In this document: positions 18,948-28,374 of the stretch, one piece after another
Position numbering within the stretch: position 1 is the stretch's first letter
Layout of the letters: every line of letters begins with the position of its first letter
NCBI GenBank assembly: GCA_035192965.1
Contig: CP136571.1
Location: 1,508,501 to 1,572,500 of the forward strand
Length of the DNA stretch: 64,000 bases
Direction of reading: 5' to 3'
Source of the DNA: Fuscovulum sp.
GTDB lineage: Bacteria > Pseudomonadota > Alphaproteobacteria > Rhodobacterales > Rhodobacteraceae
Position numbers and translations under genes: made by a program
Notes under the pieces: model-generated
Databases searched by the model: none
Told to the model about the DNA's origin: nothing
Seen by the model: the letters and a program-made list of their open reading frames with translations, nothing else

Positions 18948-19481
18948 ATGCGCCTTTTTCCTCGTGCGATGTCCACTACCCTCGCTTCTGCTGCGCTGGC
19001 TCTTCTGCCTGTGGCCGCGGTCGCCGGGTTCAGCTTTCCCTCGATTGACGGCGGCACCATCGACCTTGATACCTTCAAGGGGCAGCCGGTTCTGGTGGTC
19101 AACACCGCTTCGCTTTGCGGGTTTGCCGCGCAGTTCGATGATCTTCAGGCCCTGCATGATGAATACGCCACCCGTGGCCTCGTCGTCCTTGCTGTGCCTT
19201 CGGATGATTTCCGCCAGGAACTCGCCTCCGCGGATGAGGTCAAGGAATTCTGCGCCGTCAACTTCGACCTGACCATCCCGATGACGGACATCACCCCCGT
19301 CCGTGGCGCGGCTGCCCACCCCTTCTACCAGTGGCTCGCCACGACCGAAGGGTTCGAACCCAACTGGAACTTCAACAAGGTTCTGCTGGATGGCGATGGC
19401 GCGGTTGTCGCCACCTGGGGCAGCGTGATGCGCCCCACCGCCGCCCCCGTCGTGGAAAAGATCGAAGCCCTGCTGCCGTGA
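18948..19481 (+). CDS. Exported glutathione peroxidase
   Basis: A 177-residue peroxidase of the GPx family with an N-terminal signal peptide (LASAALALLPVAAVAG), so it probably acts in the periplasm. The active-site cysteine is C57 in VNTASLCGFAAQF. The Trp-Asn pair is in EPNWNFNKVLLD. The Gln motif seen as PCNQF in classical members is PSDDF here. A resolving Cys may be in VKEFCAVNF. It probably reduces peroxides with thioredoxin-like donors. Its stop overlaps the deacetylase-like gene by 4 bases. Confidence 0.88.
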   Translation: MRLFPRAMSTTLASAALALLPVAAVAGFSFPSIDGGTIDLDTFKGQPVLVVNTASLCGFAAQFDDLQALHDEYATRGLVVLAVPSDDFRQELASADEVKEFCAVNFDLTIPMTDITPVRGAAAHPFYQWLATTEGFEPNWNFNKVLLDGDGAVVATWGSVMRPTAAPVVEKIEALLP

Positions 19482-20611
19482 CATCTTCCGCTTCGGTGGC
19501 CCTTCCGGGGCCGCTTTTCCTCGGCTCGGGCATTTATCGCGGCTCCTCCTACGGGCAGACCCACCCCCTGCGCGTGCCCCGCGTCTCCACCGTGATGGAC
19601 CTTGCCCGCACCTTGGGCTGGCTGCCGCCGGACCGGTTCCGCCAAAGCCCGCGCGCCAAGCCCGCCGCGCTGACTGCCTATCACACGCACGCCTATATCG
19701 CCGCCCTCCAACAGGCCGAGGCAACCGGCCATGTCGATGCCGACACCCGCGCCCGCCACCACCTCGGAACCACCTCCAACCCGATTTTCCCAGAAATGTT
19801 CCGCCGCCCTGCCACTGGCGCAGGCGGCGTCATACTTGCCGCCGAACTGCTTGCCACCCATCCGGCAGGCGCGATCCACGTTCCCGGCGGAGGCACCCAT
19901 CACGGCTTGCCTGATCGCGCAAATGGGTTCTGCTACCTCAACGACCCCGTCCTCGCCCTCATGGCGCTGCGCCATGCCGGGCTGCAACGCCTCGCCTATA
20001 TCGACATCGACGCCCACCACCCCGATGGCGTAGAGCCCGCCTTTGCAGGCGATCCCGACCTGCTGATGATCTCGGTCCATGAAGAAAACCGCTGGCCCTT
20101 TACCGGCGCACTCTCCGATGATGCCGGGGGCAACGCCTTCAACCTCCCCGTCCCGCGCGGCTACAACGATACCGAGGCCCGCGCCGTCCTCCATGGCCTC
20201 ATCCTCCCCCGCCTCGCCGCGCACAGGCCGCAGGCCATCGTCCTGCAAGCCGGGGCCGACTCCTTGATGGAAGACCCGCTCTCCCGCCTGGCCCTGTCCA
20301 ACCGCGCCTATCTTGAGGCGCTCACCGAAATCCGCCCCCTCGCGCCCCGTCTCCTGCTGCTGGGCGGCGGCGGGTACAACCCATGGTCCGTGGGCCGCTG
20401 CTGGACGGCACTCTGGGCCGCGCTCAACGGCCTTGAAATCCCCGACCACCTGCCCGACGATGCGGCCGCCATCCTCCGCGCCCTGTCATGGGGCGGCGGC
20501 ACCCGCCCGGCTCCGGAACCGCACATGCTCACCACGCTTCTCGACCCCCCGCGCGAAGGCCCCGTCCGCCCCGAAATCCGCGACCGCCTCGCCCATCTGG
20601 CCCGCCGATGA
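19478..20611 (+). CDS. Histone-deacetylase-like (AcuC/class II) hydrolase
   Basis: A 377-residue zinc deacetylase of the arginase/HDAC fold. Visible active-site elements are the His pair in GGGTHHGLP, the zinc ligands in YIDIDAHHPDGV, the further Asp in LQAGADSLMEDPLS and the catalytic Tyr in LLGGGGYNPWSVGR. Bacterial members deacetylate acetyl-lysine proteins, polyamines or small amides, and the substrate here is unknown. The GTG start gives a GTGA overlap with the peroxidase stop. The next gene overlaps as ATGA. No signal peptide is visible. Confidence 0.88.
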   Translation: MTSSASVALPGPLFLGSGIYRGSSYGQTHPLRVPRVSTVMDLARTLGWLPPDRFRQSPRAKPAALTAYHTHAYIAALQQAEATGHVDADTRARHHLGTTSNPIFPEMFRRPATGAGGVILAAELLATHPAGAIHVPGGGTHHGLPDRANGFCYLNDPVLALMALRHAGLQRLAYIDIDAHHPDGVEPAFAGDPDLLMISVHEENRWPFTGALSDDAGGNAFNLPVPRGYNDTEARAVLHGLILPRLAAHRPQAIVLQAGADSLMEDPLSRLALSNRAYLEALTEIRPLAPRLLLLGGGGYNPWSVGRCWTALWAALNGLEIPDHLPDDAAAILRALSWGGGTRPAPEPHMLTTLLDPPREGPVRPEIRDRLAHLARR

Positions 20612-21147
20612 TCCGCGCTTTCCTCGCCCTTCCCCTGCCGGAAGAGGCCCTCTCCGCGCTGCGCGTGCAGCAATTCCTGCTGCCCCTGCCGAAAAAGACC
20701 GATCCTGACGGCTTCCACCTCACCCTCGTTTTCTTGGGCGAACAGCCCGAACCCGTGCTGGAGGCCGCGCATGAACGCTTCGCTCAAACCCGCGTTCCAC
20801 CCTTTCCACTGTCCCTGAAATCCCTCGGCCTCTTTGGTGGCGCCAAACCCCGCGCCGCCTGGGCCGGCGTTGCCCCCTCCGAACCGCTCACCCGCCTGCA
20901 AGCGAAACTCGACCACGCCGCCCGCAGCGCCGGGATTGTCACGGAACGCCGCCGCTTCCACCCCCACGTCACGCTCGGCCGCTTCCTCCCCCCGGGAACC
21001 GAAGATACCTTCCGTCTCGAACGCGCCATTGCGGCGGGCAGCACCTTCACCACACCCGCATGGCAGGTCGATCACTTCATCTTGTTCGAGTCCCGCCAGA
21101 CAAAGCAGGGCAGCGTCTACAGCGAACTCGCCCGCTACGATCTATAG
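20608..21147 (+). CDS. thpR: RNA 2',3'-cyclic phosphodiesterase
   Basis: A 179-residue 2H-phosphoesterase that opens 2',3'-cyclic phosphate RNA ends. The two HxTx motifs are clear: FHLTLVFLG and FHPHVTLGRF, separated by about 80 residues as in LigT/ThpR. The start MIRAFLALPLP is typical of the family. It overlaps the deacetylase gene by 4 bases and its last 6 bases overlap the convergent amidase gene. It is the third gene of a coupled operon. Confidence 0.92.
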   Translation: MIRAFLALPLPEEALSALRVQQFLLPLPKKTDPDGFHLTLVFLGEQPEPVLEAAHERFAQTRVPPFPLSLKSLGLFGGAKPRAAWAGVAPSEPLTRLQAKLDHAARSAGIVTERRRFHPHVTLGRFLPPGTEDTFRLERAIAAGSTFTTPAWQVDHFILFESRQTKQGSVYSELARYDL

Positions 21148-22575
21148 CGCCGTTGTTTCCAAGAATGGCGCGCGCCGCCCCGGCCAATCTGTCGCCAGAT
21201 GATATTGCTGCCCCATGGCCAACACCTTGGCATCCGCTCCAAAAGCTCCGAAGACCTGCATCCCCATCGGCAGCCCCTGCGCGCCAAACCCCACTGGCAC
21301 GTTCAAGGCGGGCAACCCCGCCAGGCCCACCGGTATCATCACCTCCATCCAGCGGTGATAGGTGTCCATTGCCCGGCCGTTGATCGACTGTGGCCAGCGC
21401 CACTCAACCGGAAAAGGCCAGACTTGCGCCGTCGGCATCACCAGCGCGTCATAGTCGCCGAACAGCTTGGCCGCCCGCGCATACCACCGTGATCGAATGA
21501 CATTCGCGGCATGGAACTCCGCCGCCGAAACCTTCGTTCCCTGTTCGATTTCCCACAGGCTTTCCGGCTTGATCAGCGCCCGCTTGGCCGGGTCCGCCGC
21601 CATCGCCTGCTTGTCGCCCGCATTCAGCATCGCCCGGATCGTCGTCCAGGCAAACCACAGCTGTTCCGCCGGAAAGGGGGGGGCCACCGGCTCCACCACC
21701 GCCCCCATCTCCTCGAACACCCGCAACCCCGCTTCGCACAGCTCAATTATCCCCGGCTCACACCCATAGGCGCCGCCCCAATCGCCGAGCCAGCCGATCC
21801 GCTTGCCCCGCATATCGATGTCCAGCAGGTCACCAAACGGCTCCGCCGCACGCCCGAAGGGCACTTCCGGGTTCACCCCCGCCTGCACCTCCAAAAGCCG
21901 CGCCACATCCTCCACCGTCCGCGCCATCGGCCCCTCGGTCGCCATCGTGGCCAGAAACGTCGCCCCCACCGCATCGGCTGGCACCAACCCGTAGGACGGG
22001 CGGAAACCATAAACGTTGTTCCACCCCGCCGGATTGCGCAGCGATCCCATCATGTCTGACCCGTCAGCCACCGCGACCATCCGGCACGCCAGCGCCACCG
22101 CCGCGCCTCCCGATGATCCCCCCGCCGTGCGCGTCAGGTCATAGGGATTGCGCGTCACCCCATGCACCGGGTTGAAGCTATGGCTGCCATGCCCCCATTC
22201 CGGCGTATTGGTCTTGCCGATGAAGATCGCCCCCGCCGCCCGCATCCGCGCTGCCAACAGGTCATCGGCCACCGGAACGTGATCGGCAAAGATCGGCGAC
22301 CCCCAGGTCGTGCGTATCCCCTTGACCGCCACCAGATCCTTCACCGCCATGGGAATTCCGTGCAGCCAGCCCCGGCGCGGCGCATCATCCGCCGCCCGCG
22401 CCTGATCCATCAGCACATCCGCATCCGGCATTGAAACGATGGCATTCACCGCCCCGTTCACCGCCGCCACCCGCGCCAGCGTGGCCTCCATCACCTCAGA
22501 TGGCCGCACCTCTCCCGTCGCGATCAGCCGTGAAAGGCGTGATGCCGAAAGTTCACAAATCTCCATGGTCTTCAT
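21142..22575 (-). CDS. Amidase (amidase-signature family)
   Basis: A 477-residue amidase with the Ser-cisSer-Lys triad: Lys in GIPMAVKDLVAVKG, the cis-Ser and nucleophile Ser in RTAGGSSGGAAVALA. It should hydrolyse a carboxamide in the cytoplasm, as no signal peptide is seen. It lies downstream of the pot-like ABC operon on the same strand, behind hairpins in a 120-base gap, and a second amidase lies upstream of that operon. A role in degrading the imported substrate is inferred. The ATG at 22575 or the Met three residues later may start it. Confidence 0.92.
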   Translation of the reverse strand: MKTMEICELSASRLSRLIATGEVRPSEVMEATLARVAAVNGAVNAIVSMPDADVLMDQARAADDAPRRGWLHGIPMAVKDLVAVKGIRTTWGSPIFADHVPVADDLLAARMRAAGAIFIGKTNTPEWGHGSHSFNPVHGVTRNPYDLTRTAGGSSGGAAVALACRMVAVADGSDMMGSLRNPAGWNNVYGFRPSYGLVPADAVGATFLATMATEGPMARTVEDVARLLEVQAGVNPEVPFGRAAEPFGDLLDIDMRGKRIGWLGDWGGAYGCEPGIIELCEAGLRVFEEMGAVVEPVAPPFPAEQLWFAWTTIRAMLNAGDKQAMAADPAKRALIKPESLWEIEQGTKVSAAEFHAANVIRSRWYARAAKLFGDYDALVMPTAQVWPFPVEWRWPQSINGRAMDTYHRWMEVMIPVGLAGLPALNVPVGFGAQGLPMGMQVFGAFGADAKVLAMGQQYHLATDWPGRRAPFLETTAL

Positions 22576-22661
22576 CTTGGCTCAAATACTCCGGGGTTTG
22601 GGGCAGCGCCCCAACTGGAACGGGCGCGGGCGAAGGCCCGCGCCCGTGACCTAAAAGACAT

Positions 22662-22686
22662 GTGCCGCCCCTTGCGGGGGCGGCAC
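22662..22686 (-). terminator. Intrinsic terminator after the polyamine-type ABC operon
   Basis: A 10-bp stem (22662-22671 with 22677-22686) and a 5-base loop, followed on the minus strand by a short T-rich stretch. It lies 10 bases after the substrate-binding-protein stop. A second 12-bp hairpin (22620-22631 with 22636-22647, GAAG loop) follows but lacks a T run. Some read-through to the amidase gene is possible. Confidence 0.65.
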
Positions 22687-22695
22687 TCCGCTGGA

Positions 22696-23721
22696 TCACT
22701 TCTGCAATTCGGTCCAGATCGCAGTGATGTACTCCTGCGCCTTGCCGGTGCAGGTCGGCAGGAAAACGCCCGCCGCCTTGTGCTCTTCCGGGATCACAAC
22801 TTCCGGCGCGGTCTTCATGTCCTCGGGCATGAAGGCTTCCGATCCGGCAATCCCGTTCGCGTAACGCGCAAAGGAAGAAATCATCGCGGCATTCTCCGGC
22901 ACCATGATGAAATCAAGGAACTTGTAGGCTTCTTCCACATTCTGCGCATCCGACAGCAGGGCCACCGAGTCCATGAACAGGGGATAGCCTTCCTTCGGAT
23001 AGCCATAGGCCACCGTCGCATTGGCGATCCGCGCGCGCATGGTGGATCCGTTCCAGTTCACCGATCCCGCCCAATCGCCGTTCGACAGCCGCTCGGTCGC
23101 GCCGTAATCCATGCTGATCCAGTTGGGCTTGGCCGCCACCAGCAGGTCGCGCGCCTTTTTCAGCACTTCCGCATCTTCCGAACAGGGCTCGCCACCCGCA
23201 TACATCGTGGCCATCGCCACGATGTCATTCATCTCCGGCACCACGTTGATCTTGCCCTTCAACTCCTCCGGCACCTCCAGCCAGACGGCGCTGGTGTTGA
23301 TGTCGCCCGGATAGACGGCCGTATCCACCGCCACCCCGGTCGATCCCCACTGCCACGGAATCGTATGCGCACGACCCGGATCCCAGGCCACATCCGCCCA
23401 TTCCGGCGCGATATTGGCCTTGTTCGGCAGCTTGGATGCGTCCAGTTCGACGATCAGCCCCTTTTCCACCCAGATCGGCACATAGTTGGCCGAAGGCACC
23501 ACCAGATCGAACCCGTGGCCGCCCGCCTCAACCTTGGCCAGAGCAGTGTCGTTGCTGTCGTAATCCGTCACCGTAACGGTGATGCCCGTCTCGGCCTTGA
23601 ACTTCTCCAGCAGTTCGGGGCTGGTATAGTTGCCCCAGTTGTACAGGTTCAGTTGCCCTTCCGCCTGCGCCATGGCCGTGGTGGCCATCAGCAGCGCGCT
23701 CGCCGTCATCAGTCTTTTCAT
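22696..23721 (-). CDS. Polyamine-type ABC transporter substrate-binding protein
   Basis: A 341-residue periplasmic binding protein of the PotD/PotF family. The signal peptide is MKRLMTASALLMATTAMAQA. The mature protein opens with LNLYNWGNYTSPELLEKF, a hallmark of spermidine/putrescine binding proteins. It is the last gene of the ABC operon (ATPase, two permeases, then this one) and begins 38 bases after the second permease. Substrate could be a polyamine, an opine-like or another cationic amide, and the flanking amidases favour an amide-containing ligand. Confidence 0.9.
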   Translation of the reverse strand: MKRLMTASALLMATTAMAQAEGQLNLYNWGNYTSPELLEKFKAETGITVTVTDYDSNDTALAKVEAGGHGFDLVVPSANYVPIWVEKGLIVELDASKLPNKANIAPEWADVAWDPGRAHTIPWQWGSTGVAVDTAVYPGDINTSAVWLEVPEELKGKINVVPEMNDIVAMATMYAGGEPCSEDAEVLKKARDLLVAAKPNWISMDYGATERLSNGDWAGSVNWNGSTMRARIANATVAYGYPKEGYPLFMDSVALLSDAQNVEEAYKFLDFIMVPENAAMISSFARYANGIAGSEAFMPEDMKTAPEVVIPEEHKAAGVFLPTCTGKAQEYITAIWTELQK

Positions 23722-23759
23722 TGCAGTTGCTCCCTTGTTGGTTTCGTTTTTCTTTCCTG

Positions 23760-24563
23760 TCAGTCCCGTTTCCGCGTCAGCAGGAAAAAGGCCGTCAACA
23801 GCACCACCGTCAGCGCCAGCAAGGCGGTGGAAATCGCATTCACCTCGGGCGTCATCGTCCGGCGCAATTGCCCCAGCATGTAGGTGGGCAGCGTATCCTG
23901 CCCGCCCGATTTCACGAATTCGGTGATGATCACGTCATCCAGCGAAATCACGAAGGCCAGCATCGCCCCCGCCAAAATCCCCGGCCCCAGCAAAGGCAGC
24001 GTCACATGCCGGAACGTCTGCCAGGGCGAGGCGTAAAGGTCCGTCGCCGCCGCCTCCAGCGACAGGTCCATCCCCTCCAGCCGCGCCCGGATCGGCAGAT
24101 AGGCAAAGGGAATGCAGAATGCCGAATGCGCCAGGATCAGGTAGCCAAGCCCCTGATAGCCCGTTGCGACCTTTACCATCCCGAACAGGATCATCAGCGC
24201 CACCGCCGTCACGATCTCGGGCACCATCAGCGGCTGGTTGATCGCCACATAGATGAAAGTCTCGCCCCGGAACTTCGCCCGCCGCGTCGTGCCCAGCGCG
24301 GCCAGCGTCGCCACCGTCGTCGATATCACCGCCGCGCAGACCGCGATCAGCAGCGACCGCCCGGTCGCATCCTTCACCGCCTGATTGTCCCACGCATCCT
24401 CATACCAATGCAGCGAAAACCCTTCCCATACCGCGATGCTGTTGCCCGCGTTGAAGGAAAATGCCACCAGCGTCGCGATGGGCAGATAAAGCATTACGAA
24501 GGTCGCCACCGCCACCAAGGCAAAGCCGGGAATGCGCGCCACCTCGAACCGCCGCTCAGCCAT
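23760..24563 (-). CDS. ABC transporter permease (PotC/PotI type)
   Basis: A 267-residue inner-membrane permease with six predicted helices. The EAA loop appears as LEAAATDLYASPWQTFRHVTL, followed by PLLGPGILAGAMLAF. The helix MLYLPIATLVAFSFNAG after the first membrane segment matches the PotC/PotI group. The ATG at 24563 is chosen by homology and overlaps the other permease gene by 8 bases, so translation is coupled. It pairs with that permease to form the membrane channel. Confidence 0.92.
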   Translation of the reverse strand: MAERRFEVARIPGFALVAVATFVMLYLPIATLVAFSFNAGNSIAVWEGFSLHWYEDAWDNQAVKDATGRSLLIAVCAAVISTTVATLAALGTTRRAKFRGETFIYVAINQPLMVPEIVTAVALMILFGMVKVATGYQGLGYLILAHSAFCIPFAYLPIRARLEGMDLSLEAAATDLYASPWQTFRHVTLPLLGPGILAGAMLAFVISLDDVIITEFVKSGGQDTLPTYMLGQLRRTMTPEVNAISTALLALTVVLLTAFFLLTRKRD

Positions 24564-25467
24564 GCGGATTGCTCCCCCGGTTCGCGGCCCGCACATAGAT
24601 CAGCAGCGCCACCGTCACGATGACCAGCAGCGTCACCGACAGTGCCGCCCCCAGCGGCCAGTTCCGCCCTGCCAGAAACTGCAATTCGATGAAATTCCCG
24701 ATCATCATGTTCTTGCCGCCACCCAGCACGCGCGGGGTGACATAAGCCCCCAGCGACGGCACAAAGACCAGAATGGATCCGGCGATGATCCCCGGCTTCA
24801 CGATGGGCAGGATCACCCGCCGCAACACCTGCCAGCGCGTCGCGTAAAGATCGTACCCCGCCTCCAGAAGGCGCATGTCGAACCGGTCGATCGCTGCAAA
24901 CAGGGGCAGCACCATCAGCGGCAAATAGACATAGGCCATCCCGATCAGCACCGCTGTATCAGTATAGATGATCGCCAAAGGCTCGTTGATCACCCCGGTC
25001 CACAACAGGAACGTGTTCAGCACCCCTTCCTGACGGATCACCTCCATGATCGCGAAGGTCCGGATCAGCAGGTTCGTCCAGAACGGAATGGTGATCAGAA
25101 ACAGCCACAACCCCCGTTGCCGGGGCGGACGCGTGGCGATGAACCAGGCCGTCGGAAAGCCCAGCGCAAAGGTCGCCGCCGTTGTCAGCAAGGACAGCTT
25201 CACCGACCGCCAGAAGATCGAAAGATGCGCATCCGCAAGCCCCAGCGTGCCGTCAAAGATGTCGCGCGTGAACATCATGCTCACCCAGCCATCCCAGCTG
25301 AATTCCCAGACCACATTGCCGTATTGGCCGGGCGTCAGAAAAGAATAGACGATGATGATGAACAGCGGCCCGATGGCGGCCACCATCAGCAACAGCAGGG
25401 CAGGGGACGACAACAGCCACCCGTTGCGGGCCGATTGCTTTCGCAGGCGCTCCTCGGCGGCGCTCAT
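24556..25467 (-). CDS. ABC transporter permease (PotB/PotH type)
   Basis: A 303-residue permease. The first helix (GWLLSSPALLLLMVAAIGPL) and the segment VYSFLTPGQYGNVVWEFS are like PotB/PotH. The EAA loop is LEAGYDLYATRWQVLRRVIL followed by PIVKPGIIAGSILVF. The ATG at 25467 lies 4 bases after the ATPase gene's stop, though the frame is open upstream. It is the second gene in the transporter operon. Confidence 0.92.
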   Translation of the reverse strand: MSAAEERLRKQSARNGWLLSSPALLLLMVAAIGPLFIIIVYSFLTPGQYGNVVWEFSWDGWVSMMFTRDIFDGTLGLADAHLSIFWRSVKLSLLTTAATFALGFPTAWFIATRPPRQRGLWLFLITIPFWTNLLIRTFAIMEVIRQEGVLNTFLLWTGVINEPLAIIYTDTAVLIGMAYVYLPLMVLPLFAAIDRFDMRLLEAGYDLYATRWQVLRRVILPIVKPGIIAGSILVFVPSLGAYVTPRVLGGGKNMMIGNFIELQFLAGRNWPLGAALSVTLLVIVTVALLIYVRAANRGSNPHG

Positions 25468-25471
25468 CGCC

Positions 25472-26536
25472 TCAATCCTCCAGAACCTGCGCCGCGCCCG
25501 GCGCAAAGCGGATGCCCACCGCCTGCCCGGGCTCGATCCCCGCCTCGCCATTGGCCGGGCTTTGAAGCCGTGCCACCACCTCGGTTCCATCGGCCAGCGC
25601 AAGGTGGCAATGCGTATCCGTCCCGAAATAGACTTGGAACTTCACCGTCGCCGCTATCGCCCCCTGCTCACCTGCCGCCACCAGCCGCACCTGTTCGGGC
25701 CGCACCGTCAGCGTCACCGTTCCCGGCCGCGTCGTCGCCACCTCCACCACATCCCCCGTGGCCAGTTTCACCCCACTTGGTACCACCGTGGCGGGCAGGA
25801 AATTCGTCTCGCCGATGAAACTGGCGACAAAGCGGTTCACGGGCCGGGTGTAGATCTCCTTCGGGCTGCCCACCTGCTGCAACTTGCCCGCGCTCATCAC
25901 GCCGATCCGGTCGCTCATGGTCAGCGCTTCTTCCTGATCATGCGTCACGAAGATGAAGGTGATCCCGGTCTCGGTCTGCAACCGCTTCAACTCGACCTGC
26001 ATCTCTTTGCGCAGCTTCAGGTCCAGCGCGCTCAGTGGCTCGTCCAGCAGCAGAACCTTCGGCTGCGGTGCCAAGGCCCGCGCCAGCGCCACCCGCTGCT
26101 GTTGCCCGCCCGACAACTGGCTGGTCTTGCGCCCCGCCATCGCCTCCAGCTTCACCAAGGCCAGCATTTCGGCCACCCGCGCCTGCACCTCGGCCTTGGG
26201 GCGGCCCTGCATTGTCAGGCCGAAACCCACATTCTCCGCCACGCTCAGATGCGGAAACAGTGCATAGCTCTGGAACACCGTATTTACCGGGCGCCGGTTC
26301 GGCGGCAATTCGGTGATGTCCGTGCCATCCAGCAGGATCGTCCCGCTGGTCGGCATCTCGAATCCCGCGATCAGGCGCAGCAGCGTGGTCTTGCCACAGC
26401 CGGACGGTCCCAGCAGGGTAAAGAACTCGCCCTTGCGGATCTGGATCGAAACATCGTCCAGCGCCCGCACGGCAGCGTCGCCCTGGCCAAAGGCCTTGAC
26501 GGTGTTTCTGGCCTCGATGGTGACGGCTTCGGTCAC
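25472..26536 (-). CDS. Polyamine-type ABC transporter ATP-binding protein
   Basis: A 354-residue ATPase of the PotA/CysA group. Walker A is GPSGCGKTT, the Q loop is [10 protein letters not shown], the ABC signature is [15 protein letters not shown], Walker B is [12 protein letters not shown], and the switch His is in [12 protein letters not shown]-terminal TOBE domain follows. A GTG start is chosen because GGGGAG lies 9 bases ahead and the N terminus ([14 protein letters not shown]) begins at the expected point. It is the first transporter gene, 73 bases after an amidase gene on the same strand. Confidence 0.93.
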   Translation of the reverse strand: MTEAVTIEARNTVKAFGQGDAAVRALDDVSIQIRKGEFFTLLGPSGCGKTTLLRLIAGFEMPTSGTILLDGTDITELPPNRRPVNTVFQSYALFPHLSVAENVGFGLTMQGRPKAEVQARVAEMLALVKLEAMAGRKTSQLSGGQQQRVALARALAPQPKVLLLDEPLSALDLKLRKEMQVELKRLQTETGITFIFVTHDQEEALTMSDRIGVMSAGKLQQVGSPKEIYTRPVNRFVASFIGETNFLPATVVPSGVKLATGDVVEVATTRPGTVTLTVRPEQVRLVAAGEQGAIAATVKFQVYFGTDTHCHLALADGTEVVARLQSPANGEAGIEPGQAVGIRFAPGAAQVLED

Positions 26537-26609
26537 TCTCTGGCGCTCCCCATTTGTCTGCTTTTTCTTTTGATCATATCTGAACGGGCGAATCTCGGCT
26601 TGGCAAGCG

Positions 26610-28055
26610 TTAAGAATCCACTGGCCCCGCCATCGGGGCCCGCGCCCCGGCCCAGGGTGCCGCCCGCTCAATTTCCGCGCAAAGCGCAATCAGGTCTTCA
26701 TCCGCGCCAAAGGGCATGGCCAGATGCACCCCGATGGGCAGATCCCCTTCGGACCACCCCAAGGGCAGGCTCGCCGCCGGCTGGCCGCTGGCGTTGAACA
26801 CCGCGCAGAAGGGCGAGTATTCAAAGATTCCCCCCGGTCCGATCCGATAGGCCAGATAATCCTCGGTGTCGTGATTGAACCGCCCCACCTGCGCGGGGGG
26901 TTCCGCCAGCGTGGCCGACAGGATCACATCAAACTGGCCCTCGAACACCCCGGCCATCTGGCGGCCAAAGGCGTGGATCTCGCCCACCGCCTCCAGATAG
27001 CGCGTCGGATGCAACCCTTCCGCATGGGCCATCGCGCCCCGCGACACGCCTTCCACCAACCCGGCCGCTTCGCGCCCCTTCAATGCCTTGCGCACCCCCA
27101 GTGCGGTGCCAACCCCCACGATATCCGTCCAGGCCCGCATCATCATCGGCACATCCGCCTGCGGCCGCCCCGGCTCCACATGATGCCCCAAGCTTTCCAG
27201 CAGTCGCCCGGCCTGATGCACCACGGCCCGCACCTCGGGGTGGATCGCCGCGCCCGTGAAGGTCGTATCGCAGATCATCACCCGCATCCGGCGCGGCGGT
27301 CGGCTGATCGCATCGGCATGGCTGCGGCGCAGGGCTGGGGCCACATAGGGCGCACCCAGATCCGGCCCTGCGCAGGCATCCAGCATCACCGCCGTATCCC
27401 TGACCGACCGCGTCAGGAACCCGTCAATCGCCATCCCCGCCCAGCCTTCGCCGACATAAGGCCCGTCTGGCAGCCGCGCCCGCGTCGGCTTGAACCCGAA
27501 CAGCCCGCAATTCGACGCCGGTATCCGCACTGACCCGCCGCCATCCGACCCATGTGCAAAGGCCACGATCCCCGCGGCCACCGCCGCCCCCGCACCACCG
27601 GACGATCCGCCCGGCGTGTGATCCGTGTGCCACGGGTTGCGCGTCGGCCCGCCATAGACCGCCGCCTCTGTCGCCGCGCCGATCCCGCCCTCCGGGCTGG
27701 TGGTCCGCCCGAACGTGACCACCCCTGTCGCCCGGATGCGCGCATAGATCGCCGAGTCGCGCCCATAGCGTGTATCGGCCAGCAAGCGCGAACCGTTATG
27801 TGACGGGAAATCCACCGCCTCGCACCCCAGATCCTTCAACAGGAACGGCACCCCCCTGAACGGCCCGTCGGGCAGACCCGAGGCGATGGCCCGCCGCGCC
27901 ACCTCCTCCTGCATCAGCACCACGGCATTGATCGCCGGATTGCGCGCCGCCACCGCTGCAAGCGCGGCATCCAGCAACTCGCCCGGCGTCACTTCCTTGG
28001 CCGCGACCAGTTCCGCCAGCGCCGTCGCATCCCGCGCCCCCAGATCCCCGATCAT
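26610..28055 (-). CDS. Amidase (amidase-signature family)
   Basis: A 481-residue amidase. The triad is visible as Lys in [16 protein letters not shown] and the serines in [17 protein letters not shown]. It is clearly a different paralogue from the amidase at 21142-22575. The ATG at 28055 is chosen because a purine-rich GGGGGAG stretch lies about 7 bases ahead, and the frame continues upstream without conservation. It is first in the probable transcript leading into the ABC transporter genes, so the two are likely functionally linked. Confidence 0.9.
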   Translation of the reverse strand: MIGDLGARDATALAELVAAKEVTPGELLDAALAAVAARNPAINAVVLMQEEVARRAIASGLPDGPFRGVPFLLKDLGCEAVDFPSHNGSRLLADTRYGRDSAIYARIRATGVVTFGRTTSPEGGIGAATEAAVYGGPTRNPWHTDHTPGGSSGGAGAAVAAGIVAFAHGSDGGGSVRIPASNCGLFGFKPTRARLPDGPYVGEGWAGMAIDGFLTRSVRDTAVMLDACAGPDLGAPYVAPALRRSHADAISRPPRRMRVMICDTTFTGAAIHPEVRAVVHQAGRLLESLGHHVEPGRPQADVPMMMRAWTDIVGVGTALGVRKALKGREAAGLVEGVSRGAMAHAEGLHPTRYLEAVGEIHAFGRQMAGVFEGQFDVILSATLAEPPAQVGRFNHDTEDYLAYRIGPGGIFEYSPFCAVFNASGQPAASLPLGWSEGDLPIGVHLAMPFGADEDLIALCAEIERAAPWAGARAPMAGPVDS

Positions 28056-28217
28056 CCCGCTCTCCCCCTTCAGCATTTCTTCATGCTGGACCGGGCAGGA
28101 TGCCGGGGTCCCGCCCCGTACCGCCACCCGCGCGTCGCTTTCCGCCCCCCGCGCTGCGATTTCCGCCGGACCAAAGGTTAACGCGGCCCTAACCCCCCGT
28201 TCGAAGCGTGCATACAC

Positions 28218-28253
28218 TTTGCTGCACAGGATGCTGCACGGTTTGCTGCACGC
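28218..28253. repeat. Three tandem 12-bp direct repeats (GCTGCAC core)
   Basis: The heptamer GCTGCAC occurs at 28221, 28233 and 28245, exactly 12 bases apart, each inside a related 12-mer (TTTGCTGCACAG, GATGCTGCACGG, TTTGCTGCACGC). A fourth related copy with one extra base, TTTGCGTGCAC, lies at 28306. The array resembles an operator for a multimeric regulator and sits about 120 bases upstream of the btu promoter. Confidence 0.7.
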
Positions 28254-28288
28254 CGAAATCCCGTATTTCCGTTCTAAAACATTGGTTT

Positions 28289-28312
28289 ACGCAAAAACCA
28301 TCCACTTTGCGT
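28289..28312. repeat. Inverted repeat ACGCAAA-N10-TTTGCGT
   Basis: A perfect 7-bp palindrome with a 10-base spacer, in the amidase-btuB intergenic region, 62 bases upstream of the btu -35 element. Its right arm overlaps the degenerate fourth TTTGC(G)TGCAC copy. It may be an operator. Confidence 0.6.
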
Positions 28313-28374
28313 GCACCCCGCAGCCCACAAGCGGCATCCCGCATCTCAAACCCGACACGGCGAAAAATATTCCA

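Larger units (their letters stand above)
28056..28374. other. Intergenic region upstream of the btu promoter, with repeats
   Basis: No gene is seen in this stretch of about 320 bases between the divergent amidase and btuB transcription units. It holds three tandem 12-base repeats (28218-28253), a 7-bp inverted repeat (28289-28312), and a near-consensus CtrA-like site TTAA-N7-CTAA at 28178-28192. It is AT-richer toward the btu promoter. Confidence 0.6.

Noticed and set aside
22660..25818. Long plus-strand frames (22660-23883, 24532-25818) opposite the ABC transporter genes
   Set aside because: They are antisense to well-conserved transporter genes and have biased His/Arg/Gln composition with no motifs.
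28178..28192. CtrA-like site TTAA-N7-CTAA
   Set aside because: One mismatch from consensus, single copy, and no cell-cycle gene nearby. Such sites are common by chance.
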